Shown here in pieces: positions 38,301 to 53,300 of a stretch of DNA of 64,000 bases; positions within the stretch are counted from its first letter, which is position 1, and the number at the start of each line of letters is the position of its first letter. Source of the stretch: Dipetalonema caudispina (lineage: Eukaryota > Nematoda > Chromadorea > Rhabditida > Onchocercidae). The stretch lies in NCBI GenBank assembly GCA_013365325.1, contig JABVXV010000005.1:1-64000 (forward strand), read 5' to 3'. A program made the position numbers and the translations under genes. The notes under the pieces were generated by a model, which saw nothing but the letters and a program-made list of their open reading frames with translations, had not been told where the DNA came from and did not search any database.

Positions 38301-41300
38301 ATAAAAAATGAGAATATCCTCAATTCATGACTTAATTAATTATTCATAATGAAGAGGCCGTTATCTTAAGTAATTCTAAAAATTTTATAGAAATTTCACC
38401 ATCTTCGATATCAGGTTTATTTTCTCTTTTTCTGTTATTTAAATCTCATTAAGATTCTCCATTTTGAGATTCTGTTTGTTGATCAGTTGAACAGACAAAC
38501 TTTTTAAGAATTCCAACGGTGAGAGTATGACTCACTCGATCTGAATTTCATAGTTGAAAGTGAGAGATACTTTGTTCTTGGATAGTTCAAATATCGTGTG
38601 TTAGATTTCGAAGTATTAGTCTTCTGTTGTATTATTACATTTTATTAGAATTACCATATAAGACGTTAGGTACGTCTTTTCTTCTTTCAAAATTAGCCTC
38701 AAACAACCAAGAATCCAAGAATTGAAACTTCTGGAAGATTTCTTTTATAGAAAATGAGAGGCTTATTGGAGGATTTTCACCATTAATAGAGTTGACATGA
38801 ATAATGGTTCCCGTTATAGACAGAAATGCGATGCTTATATGTATGAAATTCATGAGCGGCGGGTTCAAATTTAGTGGGACAAGGCCGTCAAAGGTCATGA
38901 TGTTCGATTGTCTCGTTTAGTGTCAACAGCATGATTTTTATTCACTCTTATCAGTGGAAAACAAATTTCTTGTTGCCTTAAATTTCTCTCTAATAGATTT
39001 TGTTTGAAATTTTCACACCAACCTGTTGCTGTCAATTTTGCGAAAAACATAAAAACTAAGTAGTGGGAACGAATTGGATCATATGAAGTAATTTAGGTTA
39101 AAGAACATATTTCCGCAATATTTCCTTTCAATGATGTACGAGGTCATTGCCACTACCAACAACAGTATAAATAATTTCTTTGGAATACGAGCAAGTAGTA
39201 AAAGTAGAAAGTTTCGGGAAAATCAACCAAAAAATAATACAACACCAATTTAAACTTAGTTCACTCCGTTGTAATAAAACGACGACCATTAACGAAACAA
39301 TGATTCATTCATTGAAAAACTTGTCCCTGATGAGAGAAAATCCGAACATCCGCAGCCAATGATGCAAAAGAATTTCTTATTATGAGAAAAGTCTATAAAA
39401 GGGAGATGGATATGATTGGAGGTAGATTCAAGGAGACATTTTAGAATTAGAATTATCAGGAACGATTGAAGACAGTGTAAAGGAAGAAATCCTGAAAAAT
39501 ACTGCAAAACTGCAACGGTATCAGGCAACATTAATAAAAGATAGGCGCAATAAAAATATGCCAAAAATTTAATTCAGCCTTGTTAGCCATGCTTTATCAT
39601 TTCATCTTCCTCATTAATCTTATTAATTTATGAGAAATAAAACTATTCTTGTCTTTCATTCGAAAAACGTAAAATCTCACAACATAGGGATAAAGCTGCT
39701 ATTTGCGCAGCAAATTAAAAATCATAAGCCTGAAAAGCTAATTACGACACAGACAGTCTCATAGCAATGGTTCACTGATTATTAACAATAATGAAGATGG
39801 ATTTTTAATTTTCAGATATTAATGAATGTGAAACAGGGATAGCACGATGTCCGGAATACTCAACATGTGTTAATCTACCGGGGACATATTTCTGCAATTG
39901 TACTAAAGGTTTCCAACCATTGGGAATACCTCTTGAACGTTGCGCTGGTAAATTGATTTGTTATTTTTCTCGAAGGAATAGAAAAGTGACAAATACGTTT
40001 AAGAAAAATTCAAATTTAAATGTCTTTCTGGACAAATATATTTGAAAATAGACTTTGCTTTGTATAAATTGAGAATAAATCAACTTTGAGAAGTTAGAGG
40101 TGAAGGAAGATGTTTATCCTCTTTCTATCTTCATTATACATTATCTTATTACATTGCTAAGATAGTCTTACATCGGTGGACTCATCATGATAATGTTAGC
40201 ACAATGTAAAGGTCAAAAGTTATGAAATCTTTTATAACATAATAGATTCTTCTATGATTCTCAAATGATAAACATCTTAACAGATATCGATGAATGCGTG
40301 CAAGAAATGCATAACTGTCCAGAGAATTTTAAATGCCAAAATGAGGTGAAATTTTGCTTATTAGCTTCTAGAAGGCTTTTAACGTTAATTATTTAAAAAT
40401 TTACATGATTATGATAAATCTCTAAACAGTTAGGATGATTTTGGTATCAATTGGAAAATCATGAAAGTAGGAAGTAATGTAATTGCGCTCCTTACCATTT
40501 GTAAGTAACTTTCTTACTCCATTTCAAAGCAATTTCTGCAATGGTAATTATCAATGGTAATATAATATTTTGATCTCTTCTCCGTAAGAATTGATAAGAA
40601 TTTTTTTCATAGATTGGTAAATTCAAATGTGTGGAAGAATGTGACGATGGATATCGTTTGAAGAATGGAACATGCGTTGATATCGATGAGTGTGCCGAAA
40701 AAACTTCTAAATGCAACAAACGTGCTAGTTGCGTGAATACGATCGGAAGTCATCAGTGCATATGTGAGGATGGTTTTACCGGTGACGGTGAAAATTGTAC
40801 ACGTCAGTCTTTCAAAACTGAAATTTTAACTAAATTTTACACTTTTCTTTTTGAGTATTACGCAATAAAAATGAAAAAGGCTAACTGAAATGAATTTTAG
40901 CGCTAAATGATTGTAGTCAACAGGAGGGTATTTGTGATCGCCATGCTTTTTGCATTGGTACTCTACGGATGTGTATATGCCAGTCAGGATATATTGGTGA
41001 TGGCTTGAATTGTTACGGTTGGTGTTTTTAAAATTTTAAAATTTTAGTCTGATACGAAAAAGTAATTTATACAAATTATTATCATAACTGAACTTCTTAT
41101 CTTTTATCAATAAATGCTACCAAATCGAATGTTCCAAATCATTGAAAAACATTAGCATATTTACAGATGTAAATGAATGCGAAGCAAAGCATAACCCTTG
41201 TGAAGGTCAAATCGGTGAATTGCGGTGTGTGAATATCGATGGTGGTTATATATGTTGTGAGCAAGATCTGGATGACAAAAGATGCATTCGAGGTATCTCT

Positions 41301-44300
41301 ACTTATAATTAATTTAATTTTAGCTAAATAATACAAGGAGAGATAAGAAAATCATAGATGTTGATACATCTTTTTCCTCAGAAGAAACCTTGAATAGGAT
41401 GAGGAATAATGGTCATTGACTTCTTACTGTAAGATTTGTAAGAGTAAAATTATTCGCTAGCTTTGCCTTAGTGAAAAGCTTACCATTAAAAATGGAACTT
41501 TTAATTTTGCAGTGTTTGATAATTTCTAGAAAAGGGTGCATTCTGTTCTGGTGGATGTGGATTGCATGCTGTATGTTACAACGAAACATGCCAATGCATG
41601 GAAGGATTTAGTGGTGATCCGCGAGTTAAATGCTCCGGTAAGCCATCTGCGTTCGATTTTTTAAATCAGAAAGAAAAAATTACAAATAATTTTTGCCAAG
41701 TAAAATTCAAGTCTTCTTGAATCATCTTGTTAGAGCTTTGCTTTTGGAGTGGTTTTTTAGCAATTTCCAAAATAGATTTTTTAAAGTACTGATTCATCAG
41801 ACTAGTCGTTCACTTAAGCATTCAGAAACCTCTCAGTAGACTATTACAGTTAGCATTCTAGTAATTGTAATAATCTGCCAAGATTTCGTAATAATTTTAA
41901 TCGTTATAATCCTTCAGAGCAATTCCTTCTTATCATTTGGTAATGAAATCATCTTATATTGCAGATATAAATGAATGTGAGGATGATAAGCAATGTCCAG
42001 GTGCTGGTGAATGGTGTGTCAATCTTTTCGGTGGATTCGTTTGTTGTAGTGCTGATTCAAAGAATCCTGAATGCCTTGGTAGCAACTCTAAATTAGATGG
42101 TAATAATTCTATCATGATATTTACAGTAACTATTCACAATCCTTTGAATTATATTTGCGCAATAATGATATATATACACTTCACAAAAAACTTTTGTATC
42201 CGTTTTTTACTTCACTTTTAAAACAAACATTTCATCGAAGTTAATGTAAATAACAACTAATTAGTAATAACCTATTTCATTCATAAATCTTTACTCTTCT
42301 TATTTAATTAAAGGCATTCGACGGACTTTTTCCACTGGTAGTATTCATCAGAAAACAACGGGCGGCTTTGTGATCATCGATAGACAGGTGATATCGGCAG
42401 AACAATTTGGTCTTGCATGCTATTTTGGATGTCCCCCTGATTCACACTGCGTTAATGGTACCTGCCGATGCAATGATGGCTTCATTGGGAATACCTTCGA
42501 AGGTTGTGCTGGTGAGTTATTACTTTCTGACCGATACTTCCTCTTAAGTTTTTATAAAAAATATTACAAAGAATCTTGGATAATCCGTTTCATTTCGCTT
42601 AAATTCTGACCAATTTCAGAAAGCTAAAAAAGTTTAGTACTTTGGAAGTAATGTTATTCTTTGTTGTAGATGTTAACGAGTGCAAGCTTGGCCTATGTAA
42701 CCACTCTGATTCATGGTGTGTTAATTTACGTGGCTCATTCCTATGTTGCACTGCAAATTCGACTTTATCGGACTGCACCGGACTAGAAATTACTGATGTT
42801 CATAGAAATAGTTTCGAGAACAAAGGAGAGCATCTTGTCTTGCCTTCTGCTATTGGAAAAATTACAGGTGGTATGAGAAGTAATTTCACCGAATCTGATG
42901 GTACTGCTAGTGCTAGTAGTGCTGGCAGTGCAAATGACTCTTGGAGTGGTAGCTTTAGTAAAGGTGAATTAAGTGGTAGTGGACGAAGAAATAGTTGGAC
43001 TATTGAAACGGTTGGAGAATGGAAAAATTTCACGGGTCATGCGATAATCATTGGACGTGGACGAATCGAAAGCAAAAAATGGAATGTGACAAGGGACAAG
43101 AATGGAGCATTAGTTGGCATCGGTATGATTCATATCCGTGCATAAAAGAAAAAGTTAAATCAAGATTAGATTGATTTTGTCACATTTTAATTGACAATGA
43201 CAAACAAATAGTCCTTATAAGATTATTTTGAAAATTTTCCAATATTTTCTTTGTATATTCATTGCACTTTCTGCTCCGCATTTTTAACATCTTACGTAAT
43301 TAACTACCGAAAATTTCCAAGTTTCACAACTTTCACTTCATGAGTACATATACAAACTATGATGTTTTGAAAAAAATGCTGTTGTTTATTAAGCCATATT
43401 TCCAACTGGAGAGTGTCTTACTTCTATCTCCGAACACAATATGACTTTGTTAGAAATACACTTAAAATTGAATTCCAATTAAAATTCAACTCGTCTTGTC
43501 AAGATCTGATGAATGTTTTAAGTTTGACATTTCAGAAGTGCGTGGAAACCAGACGAAAATAGGAAAATATTTCGAATCTTCATCCAAAGAAGGAAGGGCA
43601 GAGGGCAGTGAAAAGGGTGAAGAAACCGAAGGATCTGGTGAAGGCATTGAGACTAATAACATTCTTGGAGTAGATGGAACAACTCATGATGGAACTCCAA
43701 AGGCTACCATTTTGCCAATTACTAAAACTTCATCGCCACAAGTGGTTGGCAATTCCGGTGAAGTGTACAAAATTAGAGAGGAAGTAACTGGAAAACCCGA
43801 AATCATCATTTTTCAGTCTTCGAAAGCAACGATAAATCAAACACCTATTGAATCAAGAATATCGCTAGGAAGAAGTTCAGAAAGTCCTGCTATCTCAACT
43901 CTAAAGTCTTCAAAAGCCGCTGGAATAATTTCAAGCGGAATTAATACCAGTCAAGATAGTTCCGGAAAATTCACAATTTCTAAAATCCCTGAAACTGCTA
44001 CCTATAGTACGGATACTAAATCTATTTCTGAAGCAAGATTAATGAAAAGTGTAAAACTAGAAACAACTACGAGTCCAAAGATCGACAAGACAGAATCAAC
44101 GATTACCATTACGGGAAGTGATTTGATTAAATCAAAGGAATCAATAAGTACAACGGCAAATACCGACAAAGAAACTGTCATGATAACACCATCGACCGTG
44201 GAAGAACAGCTCAGAACTACTACATATATTACTAGTAAAGATCTTAAAATGCAAATGGGTATGACTGATATTGACTCTTTAACTTCGCCTAATCAAGCTA

Positions 44301-47300
44301 TAATTACTGAAGCAGTAACCTCACCTTCTATTCCAGAAAGCAAATTGCAGTGGAAAAAGGAAGGAGATGAGAAATTGCAACAAGGAAACACCGTAGCAAG
44401 AATTTCTGGAGCTGATGTAGCAATTAGCGTAAAAGAGGAAACTGTTACGCCAGTGGTTATTGAAGTTACTCGTAAAGGAGCAATAATTGTTATTCCAGAA
44501 TCTGATTTGCCAAATTCAATTTCAAAATTTGAAAAACCAGCCAAACTTCATGGAACTTCCAGCCCATTAGGAGGGCGATCGCATGAAGCCACTTTGAAAG
44601 TTGGTCTTGAAATAGCTAAAGCTTCACTAACGACCGATCGACAAATTGGGATTGAAATAGTAGAAGCATCTGGTGAGCATGTTTCAGAAAATAGTGGAAC
44701 TGTTGAAGTAGATGCTACATTTTATCCATATTCAAAAAGTACTAAACCAGTTCAGCTTATAGAAAGTACTATGAAATTCGAATCAGATTTAACTTCAGTA
44801 TCACAAAAAACTGAGTCCGATAAATCGGAATTCACCCAAAAATCAGTTTCAGTTGAGACAACGCAGGCGAAAGCTAAAACAGTTACTTTGGAACAATCGA
44901 CAGAGGTTGTTGGAAGCACTGAAGTACCTTCAACATTTGAGAAAACATCGAAAAAATCTGAGATCGATGATACGGTATCACGTAATATTGTGATCCCAGT
45001 GGATTCAACAAATAGTCTTTTATCATTTAATCAATTTTCTATGACGACACCTAATGCAGTATCAGTTTCATTCAGTAAGCCAATAAGTCATGTTGAGTCA
45101 CAGGGAACCATCGCAACGAAGTACTCTTTTACAACAATAAATGAAACACCGACTGAGACTGGAACTGATACTTCGAAAGAATCATCTACAAGTGGAACTC
45201 TCCGACTTAGTACTTCATCCGTTAGTCAAGCAGCAACTGCCAATTTGTCAGTGAAATTAACTTCTGGAGATGCTGCAGAAAAAGTAACAGTAGTAGGGGA
45301 TGAAAAAACAGAACCTGTTTCAGGGCACAGCAAAAGTGCTGCTACTGAAGTAGAGAAAAGTGAATCAACCTCAGCAAAAAGTATTGAAGTGGAGGGTTCA
45401 GGAGAAGAAGTGACTGAATTCCAAACTGTCAGTAGCACCAAAGGCTTCGTTTCAAATACTGTCATCGAAACAAATGATCTTTTAAGAACAGTAGCTACAG
45501 ATGATATAACTCAAGAAGTTGGACTGGAAATTGTACTGATGAAAGGATATCCTAAAACAACAGAGTCTGTAATTGGCAAAACGAGTGCACCAATTCAGAG
45601 AAATTGGACTAATATATATACATCACCAGATGTCATTTTAAATGCGTCACTCTCTTTCGTGCCCACAGAGAAAGAAGATATGAAATCTATCTCAGATTCT
45701 GCAAAAGGAAAGTTGACCACGGGAGGATCTTCAATACTTGATTCCCATAACATCGAAGAAACAACAGCTTCCGGAGCAATTAAATCGGGAGATTTTGAGA
45801 AGACTGGTGGTATAATAGATGTAAATACTAATCAAAATACCGAAGCTACACATGAAACCACTGATGGCAAGAAACGGGATTCATTCGAAGAAGGAAAAGT
45901 TATTATCAGTAAAGAAATAGGTCCGACTACAAGTATTTATAGATCTGAAATTGTTTCAACTTCTACAACCGAAATTGCAGTGATTTCGAAACCATCGACA
46001 TCTGAATCTACGGAAATGTTCCGTACGACCAGTGAAACTTTCCTGCCAAGTGATATGGAAGCTAGACTCAGAAATACATTGAAACCCGCAGGTGATGATG
46101 AAACTACTCTTCTTCAAGAAAAGGATGAAAAACTAGGATCCGTTACTACTCCACAATCCAAGGAATCGTTAAAGACATTTTCAAGCTCTTCGGCTAAAGA
46201 AATTCGTTCAAAAGTATCCGAAATCAGTGAAGAACCTAGAAGTTTGACTGTTGAAAATAAAGTAAGGGTTGAAACCACCACCGAAGGAGTCGGAAAAGAA
46301 GTCATGATGACTGATGAGACAATCAAGTACTCCTCATATTCAACTACTGAAAATTTAAGTTCAGGATCTGTGACCATGACAGAAACTGCTTCATTGAAGC
46401 CCAGTATTAGTAGTATAACAGAGAAAAATGTTTTTGTAAAAGAAGAATTAGTGACTTCCAATGGTTCAGAAGTTGTATCAGGAGGAAAACGTCTTGACGT
46501 AACCACATCCGGAAGTCCAGATTTCGGAACAGCTGAAGTATCAGGAGCAGCTAGCGTAACAAAAGCATCCGATGAATCGAAAAAATGGGCAGCTTCTAGT
46601 GCTGCGAAATTTACTACGACAGTTAGTGAACTTGCGACTACGAGTGCGGCGAACAAAACAGAAATAGAGGAGCAGATAGGTGACATTTCGAAATCTGTTT
46701 CTGGAACAAACGGCTTGACTTCATCTGTTACGGAAATGGGAGGAACCAGATCCTCCGAAATTCCCGACACAATTAAACTAGAAACTTCTCTTATTTCAGA
46801 ATCTATATCTACAAAAGGGGGTGAGCACGGGATCAGTAGAACGATAGATACTACTAGAGAGACAAGCTCTTCGGACATTTTTTCCCAATCAAGGAATACA
46901 GAGACGTCGACGATTTCAATGCCAAGTTCTGATTCTGTAACAGTTGCTGAACAGAAAACTTCAGGAATCAAACTTGATGAAACAACAACTGTATCGAAAT
47001 CAGAAAGAACAACGAAATCCGTAGCTTCTGAGACTGGTGCAACAAAGCACATAGCAAAAAATATGACATTAGAGTCGATAAAAGATGAAAATTTTTCAAA
47101 ATTTGTAACCAGAGCTATGTCCACAAAATCTGAACTGGAATCGACGACAAACAGAGCGAATATATTGGAAACTGCCCCAGTTGGTGCAACGGAAAGAGAA
47201 TCTGTATCAGTTCAAGAAGCAGCATCTTCAATATTCAAGACCGATATGCAGGCTACAGCATCTCTTACTTCCAGAACTTCGAAGAGTCCCTCATTTCCTT

Positions 47301-50300
47301 CTACTGAAATTGTTACAAACTATGGAAGCACTATCACTGTTACAAGTCCAAAAAGTTTTTCGAGTTCACTAGCTGTTTCTGGAACTAAGGAAGCAATTTC
47401 AGAACCCAAACAATTTCTCACGTCAATTCCCCAAGTCACACCTTCTATCACCACTTCTACTTCTCAAGTTTTTGAAACATCTTTAGATGATTCTGCGACT
47501 CGAACGACATTGGCAGAAAAAACCATCGTTCTTCAGCACTACGAAAGTTCTAAAGCCGACGTGCCACCAACACCAACACTATCTAAAATAGAAATTGTAT
47601 CAACTATTGGTAGCACAGAGTCAAAAACTGCTAGATGGACGATAAAACCGGAACAAGCAGGGAAAAGTGAGATTGTTCCAGAAATGAAGACAACAATTCG
47701 TGGTCTTATTTCTGAAATGGAAACCACTGAATCAGTTATTAATCCATTAGAAACTACTACAGAAATTAAACACACATCAAGTAAAAGTTCAGTTAGCGAT
47801 GAAGGTCTACTCAGAATAACTCAACAAGTAAAATTTTAACTATTGTTTAGTTTGTATAAATTCATTTATCTATCTTTTCCTCAAATATGAATTTAGAACC
47901 TAATAAAGGAGTTAAATTCTTTTTTTTTTCCCAATCTTTCGGCCAACTTTAGCTAACGATGATTTCCTACCTTTATTAAATTTTTAAATTAATATGAATG
48001 AAACTGCATTTCTAGAAATTTTGACTATACATTTCAGGAAACTGTAAGTCCTCTCTATGCTAATATTTTGAAATCTGGAGAAAATGTAACAACTACCAAA
48101 GAGACATACAGTCTGAAAGGAATCACGGAAACGTCAATCACTCAGAAAGACACTCAAATCGTAACTTTGCACTGTCGAAGTAGCGATGAATGTGGAGTAG
48201 ATGCATACTGTGAACGACGATCCGGTGTTTGTCGTTGTTATTCAGGATTTGATGGACAACCACCAATGATGCCATGTGTCGGTAGTGTCTTTTCCCTTTC
48301 AAAATTTGATTCCCATAACTGTATAATACAAATTCTGAGCTAATTTCTTACAAGCTTCTTTCAGATATCGATGAATGCGAGCGACATCTGGATGATTGCG
48401 ATTCAACATCTCGGTGTTCGAATAAAGTTGGTGGTTTCATGTGCTTCTGCGAAACCGGTTACCGGATGTCAAAAGAACATATTTGTGTAGATATTGATGA
48501 GTGCCAAGAACGTGCTGGACGGCCTTGTAGTCAGCATGCTACCTGTATCAATATACCAGGATCTTATCGATGTCAATGTAATCTTGGATATACAGGTATT
48601 TCTCAATTGATATGTCTTTTCTAATTGTCATATAATTAGTGCTTGAAAAGACTCCAATATTTCATGGCAGTAAAATTTAGGTGATGGATACACATGCATT
48701 CCGATGGAAAAGAGACACTGTAAAGAAGATGAATTGACAAGGTCTAATTGTGGAAGGAATCATTTGTGCTTGGTAGATGGCAAAGGTGAAATTGACTGCG
48801 ACACTTGCAAAAAGGGTTTTCTGAAGGAAGGGATAAACTGTGTAGATATTAATGAATGTGCTCAAAGTGATGTATGTCATGAAAATGCATTTTGCGAGAA
48901 TATCATGGGCTCTTATTCTTGTCACTGTCATCTTGGCTACAAAGGAGATGGTTCCAGATGTGAAGGTAATAATTTTTGATGTTGCATCTTGCAATGAAAT
49001 CATTTTGTCCATTGGATGTTTCATTATTAGGATATCAGTTATTTGTAAACAAAACTGGCTGTTACGGTTAGAATATATGCGTGCAATATACAATTAAACT
49101 AATTTGATTATGATATATCATTCCAATGGTTTGATTACAATGTATTTCATATGTTTATAATGTTCAGTTCCTTTTCCCTGTAAATAGTAGTGACGAGGAA
49201 TATTTTTGAATTTTAAATATAACCTCTTAACACTGTATTTCTTTAACCTAGATATTGATGAATGCGAGAATAATCCATGTCATCCTCAAGCCATTTGTTA
49301 CAACAGTCCCGGTTCCTTCATTTGCAAATGTCCGGATGAATGGGTTGGCGATGGCAAAAACGAATGTATCAATCCGTTTGATACCGCTTGCCTGGTATCG
49401 TACTTTGTCTTACTTTTTGCCTAGTTTATTTTTTCGAAATTTCATTTATTCCATGTGTTTCGCGTATAGAAAAATTTTAGGATAAGGTATCGGTTTGCAA
49501 TCAAACCAATCATACATCATGTCTATCAGTTAACCTGGGTACTGTGACGATGTCGATATGCGAATGCCCTGCTAATTATCGATATAATCCTACCAAACAT
49601 ATCTGCGAAGGTATATTTTATAAAGTATTTGCATATTTCCTTAAACAGTGGAAGCTTTTGCTGTGATCTTCTCTCAATAGTATTAAAATTTGTTATTTGA
49701 AGAATAGTTCTGTTAAATTTTATAAGGACACTGCTCATTTGTGCTGGGAAAATTTCCGAAATAATAGCTAAAAATTGCACTTTCTAATATATTAATATAA
49801 AGTCTGCAGCTGACATCGAATTATCTCTCTTTCTAATCTTGGTATTACTTTAACCGCTTACTCTAAAAAATTGCCTCTCTTGTTGTAACTGACTTTTTTT
49901 ATTTAACATCGGATCGCTGGTATCTATTTCAACAGTTTCATTCGAATTTTTCAAATAAGCAACTTCTATCGCATACCACAACTTAAAAATACGATATTTA
50001 GATATTGATGAGTGTGCAGAAAACCGCTACAGCTGCGATCCCTCGAATTCGATCTGTGTCAATATAGATGGTGGTCACATATGCGAGTGCGCACCTGGCT
50101 ATGAAGGTGTCGGAGGTGTCTGTGTCGGTGAGTTCTTTATATAATATTTATATCAACGTAATATCAATAAATTTAGAACTTTCCACCTTTATATTTCCTA
50201 GATGGCCTAGTCTGAAACCTGCCATTAAATGTCCCCGTATTACAGATGTTAATGAATGTGAACGCGGTATCGCTGGTTGCAATGTGGCTGCTCAATGCGA

Positions 50301-53300
50301 AAATTATTTGGGAAGTGTCGGATGCAAGTGCCCACGGGGATTCATTGGTAATGGCATCCATTGCATTGGTATGTGCCATATTATTTTTAGTTTAGTTGCA
50401 AATGAACTTGAAGTTTGAATATTGAAATTAAAGCGTCGTATTATTTGAAAAATCACTTCTTTACCTCTCCTGATCTTCTCTTAATTCAATTCGATAGCAT
50501 TCTAAGATTTTTACATCAACAAATGTTCCAATTCAAGCAACCGAATCGTTGTTCACAAAAGCTGATTCCGGCTGTAACGATGAGTGGAAAAGAACTTGCC
50601 ACGATGTAAATAGAACATGTCATATCGATGATGAAGATATACCACAGTGTGGATCATGCATTATCGGTTATCAACCATTAAATGGAAGATGTCTTCGTGA
50701 GTTGTTCCTTTCTTATTATCGAACTTGTTATGAAAAGATGATTATAGCCTTGAAAATTTCTATACGAAATGAGAGTATTTCAATTAGGAAATAAATTAAG
50801 CGAATTTCACGAACACTGTAGTGACCCTGAATGATATATTGAAATAGCAGAAGTGCTGCTTGCTTTCAGCAGTACAAGAGGCAGGTAATTGCGCGAATCC
50901 GCAGAAGAATGATTGTGATGTGAATGCGGAATGCATCGATGTACATCCCGGACGTCATTTCTGCACCTGTAAAGTTGGATATATTGGTGATGGACGACAT
51001 TGTGATGGTAAACATTCATTTTTGGTTCGTAGAATAATGGCACCTATACCTTGCACCTGTACCTGTTAGCAGTTGCGATACATCTCACAATCACCATATA
51101 TTATCTTTAGTTGGATCTTTGAAGTGATGTCTATGATCGTCTTTAATGCAAATATGTTGTCTGTCTGAACCTCATATCGTTAACCAGTGAAGTATATTCT
51201 CGATGACTTAGACTTGCAATTAATGGAGCTAATTAATATAAGTGATTAATTATCTACATGACCTTTGAACGTCTCTTACCTGGTGGTAATCAATACCAGG
51301 AAATGGAAAAGTGATACATTACTGGTATTAACTAAACCACACTATACTCTACTCCTAGATATTGATGAGTGTTCATTGCCGGGTGCTTGCGATCCGGCAG
51401 CTAATTGCCGTAACACTAACGGTTCATTCACATGTATATGTCAGTTCGGCTACATTGGTAACGGATTTAAATGTATACCAAAATTCAACAAACATGGAGG
51501 TTAGCTGCTATCGCATATTTGTTCCTGTTCCATGAAATCTTCAAAATGAAAGCACATTTAAATAATCAAAAATTTACAAAATGCTTCAAATGAAGAGCAG
51601 TGATTACGGGTTTGTCCATTCTAGAAAGATTGGCATATTATCATATCGATGTTTGCATATTATGAAGTATAACTCTTCTGAATACTACTTTAAATGATTT
51701 ATATCATGTAGCACACTTTTCTTCTACCTTTAATCCAAGTGACCCCAAGTAACTTTAACTAGGAATAGATCGAATAATGATGACAACCCTTCATCAATTA
51801 CCTCTTTCTTCAGTTAGATAACAAAGCACTGCGCATTTCATAATTTAGTAAGTATTGTTGCTCTGGTTCTGCTATGGTGCAATTATTAACACTAACAGAA
51901 TGATCAATCACGTGAATCACGTCAAATCCTTTTTTTTCACCATAACATCCTATTTTAGCATTATACCTAATTCCCAGCACCTTTTATTGTCAGATTGTTC
52001 AACTGTCTGCAAGGTTGATGTCCTTAATAGTTTGAAATTAATAATGATTTTGGATTATATAAGAGTAAATCAAGGAATGATAGTGGAGAAAAAATTTTTT
52101 GAAATCAGTGGATTCTTGCATTGATCAGGACTAGCAACTTTAATTTGGAGGTTAAAATAGATTTTAAAATTAATTACCGAATTTATAGGTCCTAATTGTC
52201 ATTTGAATGTATCCATGTGCCATAAAAATGCTCGATGTCAACTTGATGGAACCTGTAAATGCAGTAATGGATATCAGGGAGATGGAGTTGACATATGCCA
52301 ATGTAAGTTAAATTTTTTCTCTTTGCTTACATTTATGTTTATTCAAATAAATCTATTTACCAACTATTGACATTATCTCGACAAGCAACTGCTAAACACT
52401 CATTCATTATTTCAACTTTAACATCATTTAAAATTCAATTCAAGTTTGTTTTATCTAGACAGACTTTTCACGAAATTTTTTCCTACAGTAGTAAGTGAGG
52501 AAAAACAAGATGAAAAGACGTTTGGAAACAAAACGGACGTTTCAAAGGTCACAAAAGCTGATACGGTGACTGAAAAGACCAAAGAAGGAAGTGCAACATT
52601 CACTAACGATTCTGATTTTGCTTCCGGATTTGGCACCTCGTTCAAAACCATATCAGTCACGGTTTGTATTATTGTTCAATTTTCGAAGAAGCTTTTATAA
52701 ATTAAATCAGAGATAGTGTTGATAAGAAATGATAAGCTAGCTTCTAAAGGTAAAGTCTTATCAGCCGTTTTTAATGAACTATTGTAGGAAGTGATTCAAA
52801 CGACAAACGACATGAAATCTCAGCAAAGCAGTACTTCAACAGCCAGAAGCACGAGTATAATTAAAGAAAGTTCAGGAAGAGAAAATATCACTGCTGCTAC
52901 TACTTCTAGTGCTAGAACTTCATCGGGTTGGATAAGTGAAATTAGTCACGTGACGATATCTGAGGGATCTGGCGAAGGTGACTCTATCAGTAGAGATTGG
53001 CAACACAGTACGAAGCCTGGTGATAGGTTATTCACTACTGAAGCATTACCTTCGGAAATAGTATCGGTGCGTGAAAAAAGTTCAGAAGGAGCTACAAGTG
53101 TTCTTGGTTCTGGCACTTGGATTCATCCAGGCTCCACTTCTTCACCTACAGGTGCTATCATTTCGGATAAAACGCAGAAATTAGCTGTGCAAAGGTGCAG
53201 TATTGCCAATCAATCAGCGTGTCATGAACTTGCTCATTGTGCAGAACAAAGCGGAGAGTGCGTTTGTAAGTTAGGATATCACGGTGATGGATACTCCATT

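Noticed and set aside
43496..43535. ATG at 43496 as the start of a separate large gene
   Set aside because: The frame is entered from a strong acceptor at 43535 that joins in phase to exon 12, and the region continues in phase into exon 14, so it is an internal exon of the EGF/ZP gene.
46114..47124. 336-codon open frame on the minus strand
   Set aside because: It lies entirely antisense to the 4.3-kb Ser/Thr-rich exon. The composition of that exon (few TTA, CTA or TCA triplets in that register) leaves the opposite strand open. It is rich in Val/Ser/Phe with no domain and no splice context.
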